A stretch of 64,000 nt of DNA from Deltaproteobacteria bacterium (GTDB taxonomy: Bacteria; Desulfobacterota; Deferrisomatia; Deferrisomatales; JACRMM01), in the NCBI GenBank assembly GCA_016214985.1, contig JACRMM010000018.1, positions 62,001 through 126,000 of the forward strand. The letters run 5' to 3'. Below the pieces are notes generated by a model, which had not been told where the DNA came from, did not search any database, and saw only the letters and a program-made list of their open reading frames with translations. Shown piece by piece: positions 9,763 to 18,964 of the stretch. The translations under genes and the position numbers were made by a program. Positions within the stretch are counted from its first letter, which is position 1; each line of letters begins with the position of its first letter.

Positions 9763-10415
9763 GGCGGGGCTTCACCCTCATCGAGGTACTGCTCGGGCTG
9801 GCGCTGCTGGCCCTCGTGATCAGCGTGGTGCAAGGCGTGTACGCGGGTGTCACGCGCAGCCGCAACCGCGCGCAGGAACAGACGGAGGGTGCGCACGCGG
9901 CTACCTTGCTGCTCCAACGCATGGCCGACGAACTCGCAAACGCCTCCTCGGGACCTGCCGAGGGCACCGAGGCGAGCACTGGACTCGTGTTGGGCAAGGA
10001 TGCGGACGGGCAATCGCGCCTCGACTTCACCACGACATTGCCCGCTCTCGCTCCGGACGATGAGTCGAAGAGCCCCACGTACGCAGAGGTGTACGCGCGG
10101 ATCGAGTACTCCGTTCAAGCGAACGACGACGGCACCCGTCAGCTCGTGCGCGGCGACTCCCGCGCCGCCGCTCGGTCGGGCGGCGCGGAGACGGAGGCGC
10201 CCGACGTCGTGATCGACAGAGTGACCCGTTTTCGGGTCACTCTGTCGCCCGACGGAAAGACCTGGGAAGACACGTGGAGCGGCCCGGCGGCCGGGGAGGA
10301 CACGGCGGTTCCTCGAATCGCAGCGATCGAGATCGGGTGGCAGGTGGGCACCAAGGACAAGCCCCAGGAGCGGCTCCTTCGCACCGCTGTTTCCCTCTAC
10401 GGGGTTTCCCCATGA
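9759..10415 (+). CDS. gspJ: Minor pseudopilin GspJ
   Basis: 218 residues. Leader MRRG, then FTLIEVLLGLALLALVISVV, a classic short prepilin signal with Glu5, followed by the GspJ domain (LLLQRMADELANASS, later VTRFRVTLSPDGKTWEDTW). ATGA overlap with gspI at 9759-9762. Part of the tip complex with GspI and GspK. Confidence 0.93.
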   Translation: MRRGFTLIEVLLGLALLALVISVVQGVYAGVTRSRNRAQEQTEGAHAATLLLQRMADELANASSGPAEGTEASTGLVLGKDADGQSRLDFTTTLPALAPDDESKSPTYAEVYARIEYSVQANDDGTRQLVRGDSRAAARSGGAETEAPDVVIDRVTRFRVTLSPDGKTWEDTWSGPAAGEDTAVPRIAAIEIGWQVGTKDKPQERLLRTAVSLYGVSP

Positions 10416-11443
10416 CCGGCCAGCGAGATCGGGGGGCGGCCCTCCTGCTGGTGATCCTCCTGGTCGCGCTGCTGGCCGTGCTGGTGACCGAGTTCCAGAG
10501 AGAGACACGGGTGGAGATCCGGGCGGCGGAGAACCTCGCCGACGACCTCCAGAGCCACGCGCTGCTCCGATCGGGATCCGACCTCACCGAACAGATCCTC
10601 GCCATCTACGAAAAGAACCGCGTGGCGGATCTTGCGTCCGCGCGTCGGCAGGTTCAGGGAGGGGAACTGCTCTGGCAGTTCCTGTTCCTCGGAGAGACCG
10701 TGGCCATCCCGGTGCCCTCGGCCGTCCTGACCGTGGAAACGGGCCTTCGGGGCCGACTCGAAGACCTCTACGGGAGGTTTCCGCTCGGGGCCCTCGTGGG
10801 AGAACAGCCCGAACCACGCCGAGCCGTCTTCCGGGACTACCTCGGCGCGGTCAAGGAGTTCCTGGGAAGCACCGACGACAACGCTCTCTCGAGCACCGAC
10901 ACCGATTCGCTGGCCGACGCCGTCATCGCGCGCGTCGAGGCGGCGGGGTCACCCGGGTCACTCCGCCGGCTCGCGGATCTCGCCCAAGCGGAGGGGATGA
11001 CACCGGCCCTTCTTCGCGCTCTCTCCCCGTTCCTGGACACGCGGCCGGCGTGGAAATTCGACGTCAACGGGCGCTGCATCCCGCTCATCCTCACGATGCA
11101 CCAGGGCATCTCGGTCGAGGAAGCACGCCAGAAGGCAGACGACCTGCGCGAAGATCCCGTCTCCGACGACGCCGCCATCCCCAGCCAGATCGGCACGGTT
11201 CGCCCGGAGTTCGCCAACAGCCTTACCACGAAGAGCGCGCGGTTCCAGGCCACGCTCGAAGCATCGGTGCGAGGCGGCACCCGAAGGGCCCGGGCGGTGT
11301 TCGAGCGCAAGGTGGACGCCGCCGGCGTGCCACAAGGAAAGTTTGGGCTCGTCGAGTGGGTCGAAGGATGGGTCGAGGGCCTCGAAGAGGCGCCAGCCGC
11401 GGTCGCCGGCGCCGACGCGTCACAGGAAGGGGGGGCAAAGTGA
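10412..11443 (+). CDS. gspK: Pseudopilus tip protein GspK
   Basis: 343 residues. MTGQRDRG precedes AALLLVILLVALLAVLVTEF; as usual for GspK the residue five after the cleavage site is not Glu. The alpha-helical insertion domain (LGAVKEFLGSTDDNALSSTD, ADAVIARVEAAGSPGSLRRL) and the SAM-like region follow. ATG 10412 overlaps the gspJ stop (ATGA). It is the last recognisable gsp gene here; gspL, gspM and gspN do not follow. Confidence 0.92.
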   Translation: MTGQRDRGAALLLVILLVALLAVLVTEFQRETRVEIRAAENLADDLQSHALLRSGSDLTEQILAIYEKNRVADLASARRQVQGGELLWQFLFLGETVAIPVPSAVLTVETGLRGRLEDLYGRFPLGALVGEQPEPRRAVFRDYLGAVKEFLGSTDDNALSSTDTDSLADAVIARVEAAGSPGSLRRLADLAQAEGMTPALLRALSPFLDTRPAWKFDVNGRCIPLILTMHQGISVEEARQKADDLREDPVSDDAAIPSQIGTVRPEFANSLTTKSARFQATLEASVRGGTRRARAVFERKVDAAGVPQGKFGLVEWVEGWVEGLEEAPAAVAGADASQEGGAK

Positions 11444-11655
11444 AGGACTGGAGACACCTCCGGGGCAAGAGCGTCATCGTCCAAGCGGCCGGCATCACCT
11501 ACCGCGGCACGGTCGTGGAGCTCGGACCGGCGAACCTGCTCCTCAAGGCGGCCTCCGGGTTTCGGGAGATTCCGTGGGAGCGGGTCCAACGAATTGACGA
11601 GCTTCCGGAGGGCGCGGGCCGCGGGCTGTCGGCGCCGTCGGCGCTGCGCCGGTAG
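11440..11655 (+). CDS. Small LSm/SH3-like protein at the end of the gsp operon
   Basis: 71 residues, GTG start overlapping the gspK stop. VIVQAAGITYRGTVVELGPANLLLKAASGFREIPWERVQRID reads as a five-strand small barrel of the LSm/SH3 kind; the Arg/Pro-rich tail looks disordered. No signal peptide, so cytoplasmic. Its coupling to gspK suggests a role linked to secretion or simply co-expression. The function is not recognised. It converges with the PHP gene, whose end lies two bases away. Confidence 0.7.
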   Translation: MKDWRHLRGKSVIVQAAGITYRGTVVELGPANLLLKAASGFREIPWERVQRIDELPEGAGRGLSAPSALRR

Positions 11656-11656
11656 C

Positions 11657-12373
11657 TCATGGTTCGTCGAGTCGCAGGAACCGAGCCAGGCCCTCGTAGG
11701 TTCGATTGACCACCTGCTCGGCAGCAATGCCGCACTCCGACGCTACCTGCCACGCATCGGCGACCTGTCCCACCTGGCAAGCGATGTGAGCGTCGGAGCT
11801 CAGGCAGACGAGGCCGCCTTCCAGGGCAACGTGGCGGGCGAGCACCGAGCACACCTCCCGGCTGCCCCGCCGTGCCTGGCTGAACGAGGCGTTGTTGATC
11901 TCCAGGGCCACGCCGAGTTGCAGCGCCGCGCGTGCCAGCACAGGCACCTCGACGGGAAACGCCGGGTTTCCCGGGTGGGTGACGACCCGAACGCCCGGCT
12001 GCTCCATGGCTGCGATCATCGTCGCCGTATTCTTGGCCGGACTCCGGACCTTCAGCCCGCAGCCCTCGTGGTACCCGACGAGGATGTAATCGAGGCGAGA
12101 GAGAAGCTCACGGGGAAGATCGAGTCTCCCTCGGGCGTGGACGATGTTCGCCTCGACCCCTCGCAGGATCCGCACGCCCTCCATGGTCCTCGGTAGAAAT
12201 CGCAGTGCGCCGAAGTAGAAGGGGTGCGGCGCCCCGGGAAGAGCAGGCCCGTGATCGGCGATACCCACCGCGCGCAGGCCGCGGCGGGCCGCTTCTCGGG
12301 CGATCTCGGACACGGTCGAGAAGGCATGGCCGCTCGCAACCGTATGGACGTGAAGGTCTGCCTGGACGCGCAT
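11657..12373 (-). CDS. PHP-domain phosphoesterase (YcdX-like)
   Basis: 238 residues. It starts MRVQADLHVHTVASGHA; the HxH metal pair, GIADHGPALPGAP, VEANI, THPGNP and LSSDAHIACQVG are the PHP motifs that build a trinuclear metal site, as in E. coli YcdX and histidinol-phosphatase relatives. A hydrolase of phosphate esters in the cytoplasm; substrate unknown. It runs opposite to the gsp operon and to the DinG gene. Confidence 0.88.
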   Translation of the reverse strand: MRVQADLHVHTVASGHAFSTVSEIAREAARRGLRAVGIADHGPALPGAPHPFYFGALRFLPRTMEGVRILRGVEANIVHARGRLDLPRELLSRLDYILVGYHEGCGLKVRSPAKNTATMIAAMEQPGVRVVTHPGNPAFPVEVPVLARAALQLGVALEINNASFSQARRGSREVCSVLARHVALEGGLVCLSSDAHIACQVGQVADAWQVASECGIAAEQVVNRTYEGLARFLRLDEP

Positions 12374-12463
12374 GGGCGCATTCTAGGTGAGCGTCGGGAC
12401 GCCAACAAGGGCCGAGTGCCCCGCTCGCGGGCGTGCCCGTGGACGAAACGAAGGGGCGTGGCG

Positions 12464-14380
12464 ATGGACCTCGAACGGTTCTTCGGTGAGGGGGGAGCAC
12501 TGTCGGGCGCCCTGAACGGGTACGCGCCGAGACCCGCCCAGATCCAATTCGCGCGCGCCGTCGCTGAGACCCTCGGCCGCGGCGGGGTGCTCCTCGCCGA
12601 GGCGGGGACGGGCACCGGCAAGACCCTCGCATACCTGGTACCCACCGTGCTCGCCGGCAAGAAGACCGTCGTAAGCACCGCGACGAAGACGCTCCAGGCC
12701 CAGATCCTGGACAAGGATGTTCCCCTGCTTTCGCGGGCTCTCGGGAGCCCCGTGTCGGCAACCCTGCTGAAGGGCAGGGAGAACTACCTGTGCCTGCGGC
12801 GCTTCGAACAATTCCGGAGCCAGCCCCTGTTTCGTTTCACTGCAGATGCCGCCCATTACGCGGTCTTCGCCGCCTGGGCCGGCGCCACGCCCACCGGCGA
12901 CCGCGCAGAGCTGCTCGGCGTTCCCGAGGGGTTCGCCCCCTGGCGCGACGTGTGCTCGACCGCGGAGACGTGCTGGGGCGGTCGGTGCCCTCGGGAGGAG
13001 ATGTGCCACTATCTCCGGCACCGACGGGCCGCCCAGAAGGCGCAGGTCGTCGTTGTCAACCACCACCTCTTCTTCGCCGACCTGGCCGTGCGCGCGAGTT
13101 CGGGCGCCGAGGTCCTCCCGCGCTACGCCGCAGTCGTCTTCGACGAGGCCCACCACGTCGAGTCGGTGGCGACTCAGTACTTCGGCACCCGAGTGAGCTC
13201 GCACCGAATCACCGACCTCTTGCAGGACGCGGACCGCCTCGCCGCACCATCGAGGGACCTCGCCAACCGGTGGGGCAATCGAGTCGCCGCGGTCGCGCAG
13301 CGAAGCGAGGCGCTCTGGAAGGTCTTCCCCCGCGTGGGAACGCCGACGCGGCTGAAGGGCTCGCCGCCCGGTGACCTGGTCCCCCGCCTGGGGGAGCTCC
13401 GCGAGGCACTGGATCGCTGGGGAGACTGCTTGGCGCCCCACGAGGCCGAGAGCCAAGACGTCGAGAACCTGGCCCGTCGCGTTCGGGAACTCGGCCGCGA
13501 CCTCGCCGTCTTCTCCACCGCTCCCGAGCCGGGGGAGGTGCGCTGGCTCGAGACCCGAGGGAGAGGAGTCTTCCTGCACGCGGCGCCAGTGGAGGTGGGC
13601 CCGACGCTGGAGCAGGGTCTCTTCGGGGGCCACCTGCCGGTCATCCTCACCTCGGCGACCCTGAGAGTGGGCGGGACCTTCGATTACGTTGCCGGGCGCC
13701 TCGGCATTCGAGGCCCTCGGCGAGAAATCGCGGTAGACAGCCCCTTCGACTACGGTCAGCAGGGGCTGCTCTACGTCCCACGGGGACTGCCGGAGCCCAA
13801 CGACTCCGGTTTCGCAGCCGCCGCGGCCGGCGAAATTCGCTCCATCCTGGAAGCCAGTCGCGGCCGAGCCTTCTGCCTCTTCACCTCCCATCGGGTTCTC
13901 CAGGCGGTAGCCGCGGTGCTCCGCACCTGCGTAACCTACCGTCTTCTCATCCAGGGCGAAGGCCCCCGGGAGTCACTCCTGCGCCAGTTTCAGGAAGACA
14001 TCCACTCGGTGCTCCTCGGCGCCCAAGCGTTCTGGGAGGGCGTAGACGTACCCGGTCAGGCGCTCTCCGCAGTCGTCATTGACCGCATTCCCTTCGCCAG
14101 CCCCGCCGATCCTCTCGTCGAAGCGCGCGTGGAGACTCTCCGCAGCCGCGGCGAGCAGCCTTTCCGCTCCTACCAGTTGCCGGCCGCGGCCATGGCGCTT
14201 CGCCAGGGTGTGGGCCGGCTCCTGCGCCGGATCGAGGACCGCGGCATCGTCGTCATCCTCGATCGCCGCTACCTGGAGAGTTCCTACGGTGGCTATCTCC
14301 AGGACAGCCTGCCTCCCCTGCCGGTCACCCGCGACTTGGGCGCGGTCTACGATTTCTTCTCGAAGAAGGCCCCCACCTGA
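12464..14380 (+). CDS. dinG: DinG-type ATP-dependent DNA helicase (XPD family, Fe-S)
   Basis: 638 residues, the size of DinG/YoaA proteins. Q-like motif RPAQIQFARAVAETL, Walker A EAGTGTGKT (about 47-54), DEAH box FDEAHHVES, motif VI QGVGRLLRRIEDRG. Iron-sulfur cysteines C110, C170, C175 and C181 show the DinG spacing C-x4-C-x5-C. It unwinds 5'-3' and acts on R-loops, D-loops and stalled forks. ATG 12464 follows AAGGGG; longer in-frame starts overlap the divergent PHP gene. YoaA is the alternative paralogue name. Confidence 0.9.
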   Translation: MDLERFFGEGGALSGALNGYAPRPAQIQFARAVAETLGRGGVLLAEAGTGTGKTLAYLVPTVLAGKKTVVSTATKTLQAQILDKDVPLLSRALGSPVSATLLKGRENYLCLRRFEQFRSQPLFRFTADAAHYAVFAAWAGATPTGDRAELLGVPEGFAPWRDVCSTAETCWGGRCPREEMCHYLRHRRAAQKAQVVVVNHHLFFADLAVRASSGAEVLPRYAAVVFDEAHHVESVATQYFGTRVSSHRITDLLQDADRLAAPSRDLANRWGNRVAAVAQRSEALWKVFPRVGTPTRLKGSPPGDLVPRLGELREALDRWGDCLAPHEAESQDVENLARRVRELGRDLAVFSTAPEPGEVRWLETRGRGVFLHAAPVEVGPTLEQGLFGGHLPVILTSATLRVGGTFDYVAGRLGIRGPRREIAVDSPFDYGQQGLLYVPRGLPEPNDSGFAAAAAGEIRSILEASRGRAFCLFTSHRVLQAVAAVLRTCVTYRLLIQGEGPRESLLRQFQEDIHSVLLGAQAFWEGVDVPGQALSAVVIDRIPFASPADPLVEARVETLRSRGEQPFRSYQLPAAAMALRQGVGRLLRRIEDRGIVVILDRRYLESSYGGYLQDSLPPLPVTRDLGAVYDFFSKKAPT

Positions 14381-14635
14381 CAAGGCCTGCCCGGCTGGCG
14401 ACCAGACGAGAGTGAGGGGTCCCCACGGGCACGGTGGAAGGCGCAGAGGTCGAGCCCCGACAAGAGAGAGAGTCAGCGCCCCTGCGAGAGGGAATCAGCG
14501 CCGCAGAGCGCGGCGCGAAGGACGGAATCGGGAGAGAGGGCGATCTCCCAAAGGCCGGGCCGCGGGAGCGCGCACCGACGTCTCCGGCGGCGCCACCCCA
14601 CCCTCTCAAGAAGATGCAGCCGTCGGCGAGTCGCG

Positions 14636-15148
14636 CTACTTTCCCGCAATCGCCTTCTTGATCACAGCGTCGATCGTCACCTCATCCCCGGGCTTGTACC
14701 CAATGTGGGTGAAGGCGATCTTTCCCTTCTTGTCGATGACTACGGTCGTCGGGAGGATCGACGAGCCATACTTCTTCATGATTTGGAGCCCGGCATCGAT
14801 GACGATCGGGTAGGTGATCTTGAACGACTGGGTCTGGAGGAACCGCTGCACCCGTTTGAGGATGAAGCTGTCGACGTTCATCCCGACCACCTGGACGTCC
14901 TTCGGATACCGCTCCGCGATGTCGATCAGAGCCGGAATCTCCTGGACACAGGAGGTGCAGTTGATGGACCACCAGTCCAGGACGACGACCTTCTTCCCCA
15001 CCTGGCCCGCCAGGTCGAATTGGCCTCCGTCGAGCGTGGGCGCGGCAAACGTCGGGGCGACCTCACCCGGCCCGGCAGCGTCCGTCGAGCACGTCAGGCC
15101 AACGAGCAGCCCACACAACAGGGATACGGCCAGGAACGTACGGCGCAC
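14636..15148 (-). CDS. Periplasmic thioredoxin-like protein (TlpA/ResA family)
   Basis: 170 residues. GTG start with GGAGGAG five bases upstream; signal peptide or anchor VRRTFLAVSLLCGLLVGLTC, whose Cys could be a lipobox. Thioredoxin fold with active site INCTSC followed by VQEIPALID, and the cis-Pro region SSILPTTVVIDKKGKIAF. Members reduce apocytochrome c thiols or deliver electrons in the periplasm; with many c-type cytochromes in this genome, a maturation role is reasonable but inferred. Monocistronic; the 255 bases to dinG show nothing recognisable. Confidence 0.85.
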   Translation of the reverse strand: MRRTFLAVSLLCGLLVGLTCSTDAAGPGEVAPTFAAPTLDGGQFDLAGQVGKKVVVLDWWSINCTSCVQEIPALIDIAERYPKDVQVVGMNVDSFILKRVQRFLQTQSFKITYPIVIDAGLQIMKKYGSSILPTTVVIDKKGKIAFTHIGYKPGDEVTIDAVIKKAIAGK

Positions 15149-15357
15149 GACTCTCCTCCGCCCGCGGGGGGGGTACACCGACAGCCTTGGAAGTGGCCGC
15201 CGGAGGGGACCGGACCGCGAAGAAAATAGTTGTTGAGCGCTGCTCCTGTCAATTCAGGAAACGCCGCCCACCTCGCCCGACACCCAGACCGCAAGGAATC
15301 GCCTCAACCTCTCGTTCCCTTCGTCCGATGCTTCATTCATCAACAGACGGGAGCATC

Positions 15358-16188
15358 ATGACGCCATCCTGCATCGACCCCTTCGAGGTCCTCCGGGCAC
15401 TGATCTTCGAGCACTCGGGCATCCGCCTGACCCGCAAGGACGACGGGGTGCTCAAGGCGCGCGTGGCCCGGCGCCTGCGGGCGCTCCGCCTGGGCTCGGC
15501 CGTCGAGTACCTGCGCCTTCTCCGCGGCCCCGACGGCCCGATCGAGATACAGGCACTGCTCGACGCCGTGACCATAAACTACACATTTTTCTTCCGGGAA
15601 CCCCAGAGCTTTCAGTTTCTCACCGCCCAGGCCCTGCCCGAGCTCCTTGGCCCATCCAGCTCCGGCAACCGTCGCCGGGTAAGGGTCTGGAGTGCCGGCT
15701 GCTCCTCTGGGGAGGAGCCCTACTCCATCGCGATGACCCTCGCCGAAGCGATCCCGGATACGCGGACCCATGACTTCCGCGTGCTGGCCACCGACATCAA
15801 CCGCAGGGTCCTGACGGTCGGGGCCCAGGGCGTGTATCCCCAGTCGCGCGTGACGAACGTCCCTCAGGAGTACCGGAGCAAGTATCTGACCAAGGACGCC
15901 CATACGCCCCCGGCCCACTATCGCATGTGCAGCGACCTGCGGGCGGCCGTGGCGTTTCGCCGCCTTAACATCCTCGATGAGGTTTCTTCCTTCCGCGGTG
16001 TCTTCGACGCAGTCTTCTGCCGAAACGTCATGATCTACTTCGATGAGCCGACGAAGGTCCGCCTGCTCCGGACCTTCCACAGTTGCCTGGTACCCGGCGG
16101 ACACCTCCTGATCGGCGCTTCCGAGACCCTCAGCGGTCTGCCCCACCCCTTCCTCCCCGTCGGACCCTCGGCGTATCGCCGTCGCTGA
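15358..16188 (+). CDS. cheR: Chemotaxis-type protein-glutamate methyltransferase CheR
   Basis: 276 residues. N-terminal helical CheR domain (RLTRKDDGVLKARVARRLRA), TFFFRE motif, SAM-binding WSAGCSSGEEPYSIAM, ATDINRRVL, and DAVFCRNVMIYFD. CheR methylates glutamates of chemoreceptors with SAM. No receptor, cheB or cheA is nearby, so this is an orphan, perhaps tied to another chemosensory array. ATG 15358 (GGGAG upstream) is preferred; ATG 15328 would add ten residues. Its 3' end overlaps that of the convergent NFACT-R gene by 59 bases. Confidence 0.92.
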   Translation: MTPSCIDPFEVLRALIFEHSGIRLTRKDDGVLKARVARRLRALRLGSAVEYLRLLRGPDGPIEIQALLDAVTINYTFFFREPQSFQFLTAQALPELLGPSSSGNRRRVRVWSAGCSSGEEPYSIAMTLAEAIPDTRTHDFRVLATDINRRVLTVGAQGVYPQSRVTNVPQEYRSKYLTKDAHTPPAHYRMCSDLRAAVAFRRLNILDEVSSFRGVFDAVFCRNVMIYFDEPTKVRLLRTFHSCLVPGGHLLIGASETLSGLPHPFLPVGPSAYRRR

Positions 16189-16612
16189 CCACATTTGGCT
16201 CCCGAGACACCGCTCCCTCCTCTTCGGGCAATGCGGGCCGGACCTTGAGCACTTCCTCCCGCCGAACCTCCACGGTCCCAGGCTTCGCGCCGCGAGGTTT
16301 CGAAACAAATCGCGCCCTGGTGACGGAGACTGCGACCACGCCGCCGGACCGGGCTTTGCTGTGGTACGCCGCGACCGCCGCCGCCTGCCGCAGAGCCTCC
16401 CGGGGCGGATCCTCGCCGGAACGCGAGCGCAGCACGACGTGGCTCCCGGGCATGCCTCTCACGTGAAACCACCAGTCGTCCGGGTGTGCGAGAGCCAGGC
16501 TGAGCCGATCGTTGTCCTCGTCTGTGCAGCCCGCGAGGACGATCCACCCGCCTTCAAGAACGTAGCGGTGAATCCTGAGGCCCGGGGAACCGGCGGTTGC
16601 ACAGAAGGACAA
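16130..16612 (-). CDS. Stand-alone NFACT-R (DUF814) RNA-binding domain protein
   Basis: About 160 residues. GLRIHRYVLEGGWIVLAGCT, DNDRLSLALAHPDDWWFHVR, GMPGSHVVLR and VTRARFVSKPRGAKPGTVEV are the signature of the NFACT-R domain found at the end of RqcH/fibronectin-binding proteins, which act in ribosome quality control. Here the NFACT-N and coiled-coil parts are absent. A TTG start at 16612 with AGAGGG upstream is the only good choice after the cytochrome stop. The C-terminal 20 residues lie antisense to the cheR end. Confidence 0.82.
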   Translation of the reverse strand: MSFCATAGSPGLRIHRYVLEGGWIVLAGCTDEDNDRLSLALAHPDDWWFHVRGMPGSHVVLRSRSGEDPPREALRQAAAVAAYHSKARSGGVVAVSVTRARFVSKPRGAKPGTVEVRREEVLKVRPALPEEEGAVSREPNVVSDGDTPRVRRGGRGGADR

Positions 16613-16626
16613 CTGGCCCTCTGGGC

Positions 16627-17076
16627 TCAGCCGGCGCGGTGGCACCCGCCGCACTCCACCGGCGCCCTGGTCTTGTGGACGCTGTTCTCGGCCACATGAC
16701 AGTTCCGGCACAGGGAATGAAATGCCCGGTACAAGGTCGGAAGCTCGTCTTTCTTGAGGCGACGCCGCGCCGACTCAAGCCGCTCCTGGTACCCGTCGTC
16801 CCGGTCCGAGAAGTGGCACTCGTGACACAACCCCCGGTGATCGGAGCGCACGTGGCATCCCTTGCACGTCGTCGGTTCCTGGGGCCCAGCCGCGAGGTTG
16901 TGGTGGCACTTCTCGCACGCCACGCCGTACTGCTCGACGTGGCGGCCGTGAGTGAACACGACCTCTCCCCGTTTCGCTTTCGCCAAGATCAGCGTGGGCG
17001 TCAGTGCCGCGCAGACGCCCGGGCCAAGAGCGGCGGCACCGACCAGGAGGAGGACGAGGAGAGGGCGATGGGTCAC
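16627..17076 (-). CDS. Pentahaem c-type cytochrome (cytochrome c3/c7-like)
   Basis: 149 residues with a signal peptide (VTHRPLLVLLLVGAAALG) and five CXXCH haem sites: CEKCH, CKGCH, CHECH, CRNCH and CGGCH. Extra histidines (FTHGRHVEQYG, HHN, FHSL) can serve as distal ligands, as in class III cytochromes. A periplasmic electron carrier. The GTG start (17076) has CGAGGTG upstream. The NFACT-R gene follows 14 bases later on the same strand; that pairing has no obvious meaning. Confidence 0.88.
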   Translation of the reverse strand: MTHRPLLVLLLVGAAALGPGVCAALTPTLILAKAKRGEVVFTHGRHVEQYGVACEKCHHNLAAGPQEPTTCKGCHVRSDHRGLCHECHFSDRDDGYQERLESARRRLKKDELPTLYRAFHSLCRNCHVAENSVHKTRAPVECGGCHRAG

Positions 17077-17207
17077 GGCGGCACCTCGGCGGAGTTCGGG
17101 CCGGACGGGACGGTTTCGCTCGGGGCGTCGCCCTCCCGCACAGGGAGCGCCGTTCTTGTAGTGGCCGGCCCGGGGGGCTGTCAAGCTCCTTCTCGGGCCG
17201 AACCGAA

Positions 17208-18794
17208 TTAGAGGTGATCGCGGATGGCCGCCTGGAGCGCGTCGGGACGGAGGGGTTTGTTCAGGAAGCCGTTGACACCGGCCTTCTTGGCGAGCTCCCG
17301 CTGGGACCCCTCGGATTCAGTGGTGGCCATGAGGACCGGTGTGCTCTCGCACAAGAGGTGGGAACGCACCCTACGGGTGAACTCGATGCCGTCCATGACC
17401 GGCATGTTCAGGTCCGTGATGATCAGGCCGAAGACCTCTCCCTGATCCAAGAGATCGAGGGCCTCCTTGCCGTTCGTCGCGGACACGACGTCGAGATCGA
17501 TCTCCGCGGCGACACTCTTGTAGAACAGCAGCATCGACTTGGAGTCGTCCACAGCGAGGACTCGTCCCCCGGCGCGCGGCGCTGCGGTCACCTGAAGGCG
17601 GCGGCGATCCGAGCCGGCGCGCGCCGTTCCCACCGCGTCGAGCCAGTCCCGGAACACCGCACCGACCTCATCATCACCCACCGCCACAACCGCAGCCAGC
17701 ACGGCGTCGGCGGCTTCGAGATCCGCATACGCAGCGCCAAAGAGGTTCAACGCCCGACACAGCGCGATGGCCCGGGCGACCTTCTGTCCGCTCTCCCCGC
17801 CATCCTTCAAGACAGCCTGGACCCTCGCCGCCACGCGCGGATTGAACTGCCGGTCGAGCCCGGAGACGACCGCGAGCAAGATGGTCTCATCGTCTTCCCC
17901 GAGACCGTCGGAAAGACACACCACTCCCTTCAGGGAGGGGATCTGCCCGAGAGCCTCGTAGGCCGCGAACCGAACATTCGGGTGGCCGACCGTACCCCGA
18001 TCGAAGCCAGAAACGAGGACATTTCCCGCGTCCTGGCCCCCGATGGTCCCAAGCAGATTGGCCGCCAGCACCTTTTCGTCGACAGTCCCGCCGTCGAACG
18101 CCGGAGCCAGCATCGGCACCGCGCGGGCACCCATGGCCACGATCTTCTGATGGACAAACCGCCGCGCGGTCGGATTGCGGTGGTGGATCTTCGCCACCAG
18201 GTAGGTCAGTGCCTCGTCGGTTTCGAGGCTCCCGAGGGCCTCGATCGCTTTCTCGGTCGTCACCGAGCACATCCCGAACTCTTCGTCTCCCTCCGCGGCG
18301 TCCACCACTCCCGACAGCAGGGGCAACGCGGCCCCATCCCGGTAGACGCCCAGCATCGAGAGACAGAGACCCGAGACGAAGGGATCCGGATGGCGGGCAT
18401 AGGCGCGGTAGACCTCGAGAGCCTCCGAGCTCCGATGCGGCCCCAGGGCCGACAAGACCTGGAGCAGAACGGTCGGGTCGGTCTCCGTGGCCGCGAGCGC
18501 CCGAAGCGCGGGGCCGGCGGCGAGGGTCGGGTTGGCCTCGGCCACCTGCACGCACAACGCCTGAACGGTCCGATTCCCGGAGGCGAGCCCCTGGAGGACC
18601 TCGGCCTCGCTCTCGGCGAGGAGCGCGCGGAGGGTGTCGCCCACCGCGTGCCGAGCCGTGCTGTCGAGCGCCGGATCGCAAAGAAGAGAGGTCAACTCGG
18701 GAATCCGCTCGGTCTGCCTTGCCGTCTCGATCCCGTCCAGGATCAACATCCTCTCGACAAAGCTCTTGGCCGCGAAATCACCGAGTGCGCTCAT
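17208..18794 (-). CDS. HEAT-repeat protein with C-terminal response-regulator receiver domain
   Basis: 528 residues. Residues 1-390 are helical HEAT-like repeats (for example ALEVYRAYARHPDPFVSGLC and VRFAAYEALGQIPSLKGVV). Residues about 405-528 form a complete receiver domain: acidic pair VLAVDDSKSM, phosphoacceptor LIITDLNMPVMDG, Thr switch MATTESEG and Lys LNKPLRPD. There is no output DNA-binding or enzyme domain; the HEAT part is probably a protein scaffold whose partners change on phosphorylation. No kinase is adjacent; the orphan cheR lies about 1 kb further on and converges with this gene. Confidence 0.85.
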   Translation of the reverse strand: MSALGDFAAKSFVERMLILDGIETARQTERIPELTSLLCDPALDSTARHAVGDTLRALLAESEAEVLQGLASGNRTVQALCVQVAEANPTLAAGPALRALAATETDPTVLLQVLSALGPHRSSEALEVYRAYARHPDPFVSGLCLSMLGVYRDGAALPLLSGVVDAAEGDEEFGMCSVTTEKAIEALGSLETDEALTYLVAKIHHRNPTARRFVHQKIVAMGARAVPMLAPAFDGGTVDEKVLAANLLGTIGGQDAGNVLVSGFDRGTVGHPNVRFAAYEALGQIPSLKGVVCLSDGLGEDDETILLAVVSGLDRQFNPRVAARVQAVLKDGGESGQKVARAIALCRALNLFGAAYADLEAADAVLAAVVAVGDDEVGAVFRDWLDAVGTARAGSDRRRLQVTAAPRAGGRVLAVDDSKSMLLFYKSVAAEIDLDVVSATNGKEALDLLDQGEVFGLIITDLNMPVMDGIEFTRRVRSHLLCESTPVLMATTESEGSQRELAKKAGVNGFLNKPLRPDALQAAIRDHL

Positions 18795-18964
18795 GGAACT
18801 CCCCCGGGGGCAGAGAAGGCGGTGGTGCCTTGCTGCCTCCCCTTATCGACCGCCCCCGAACCGACATAAGGGAAGGTCGTGCTTCACGGCAACAATCTTG
18901 CGGCATTGACCAGATCTTGCGCGATCGTTCCGTCGCAGGGCCCGCCACAGGTCCGGGAAAGGCG

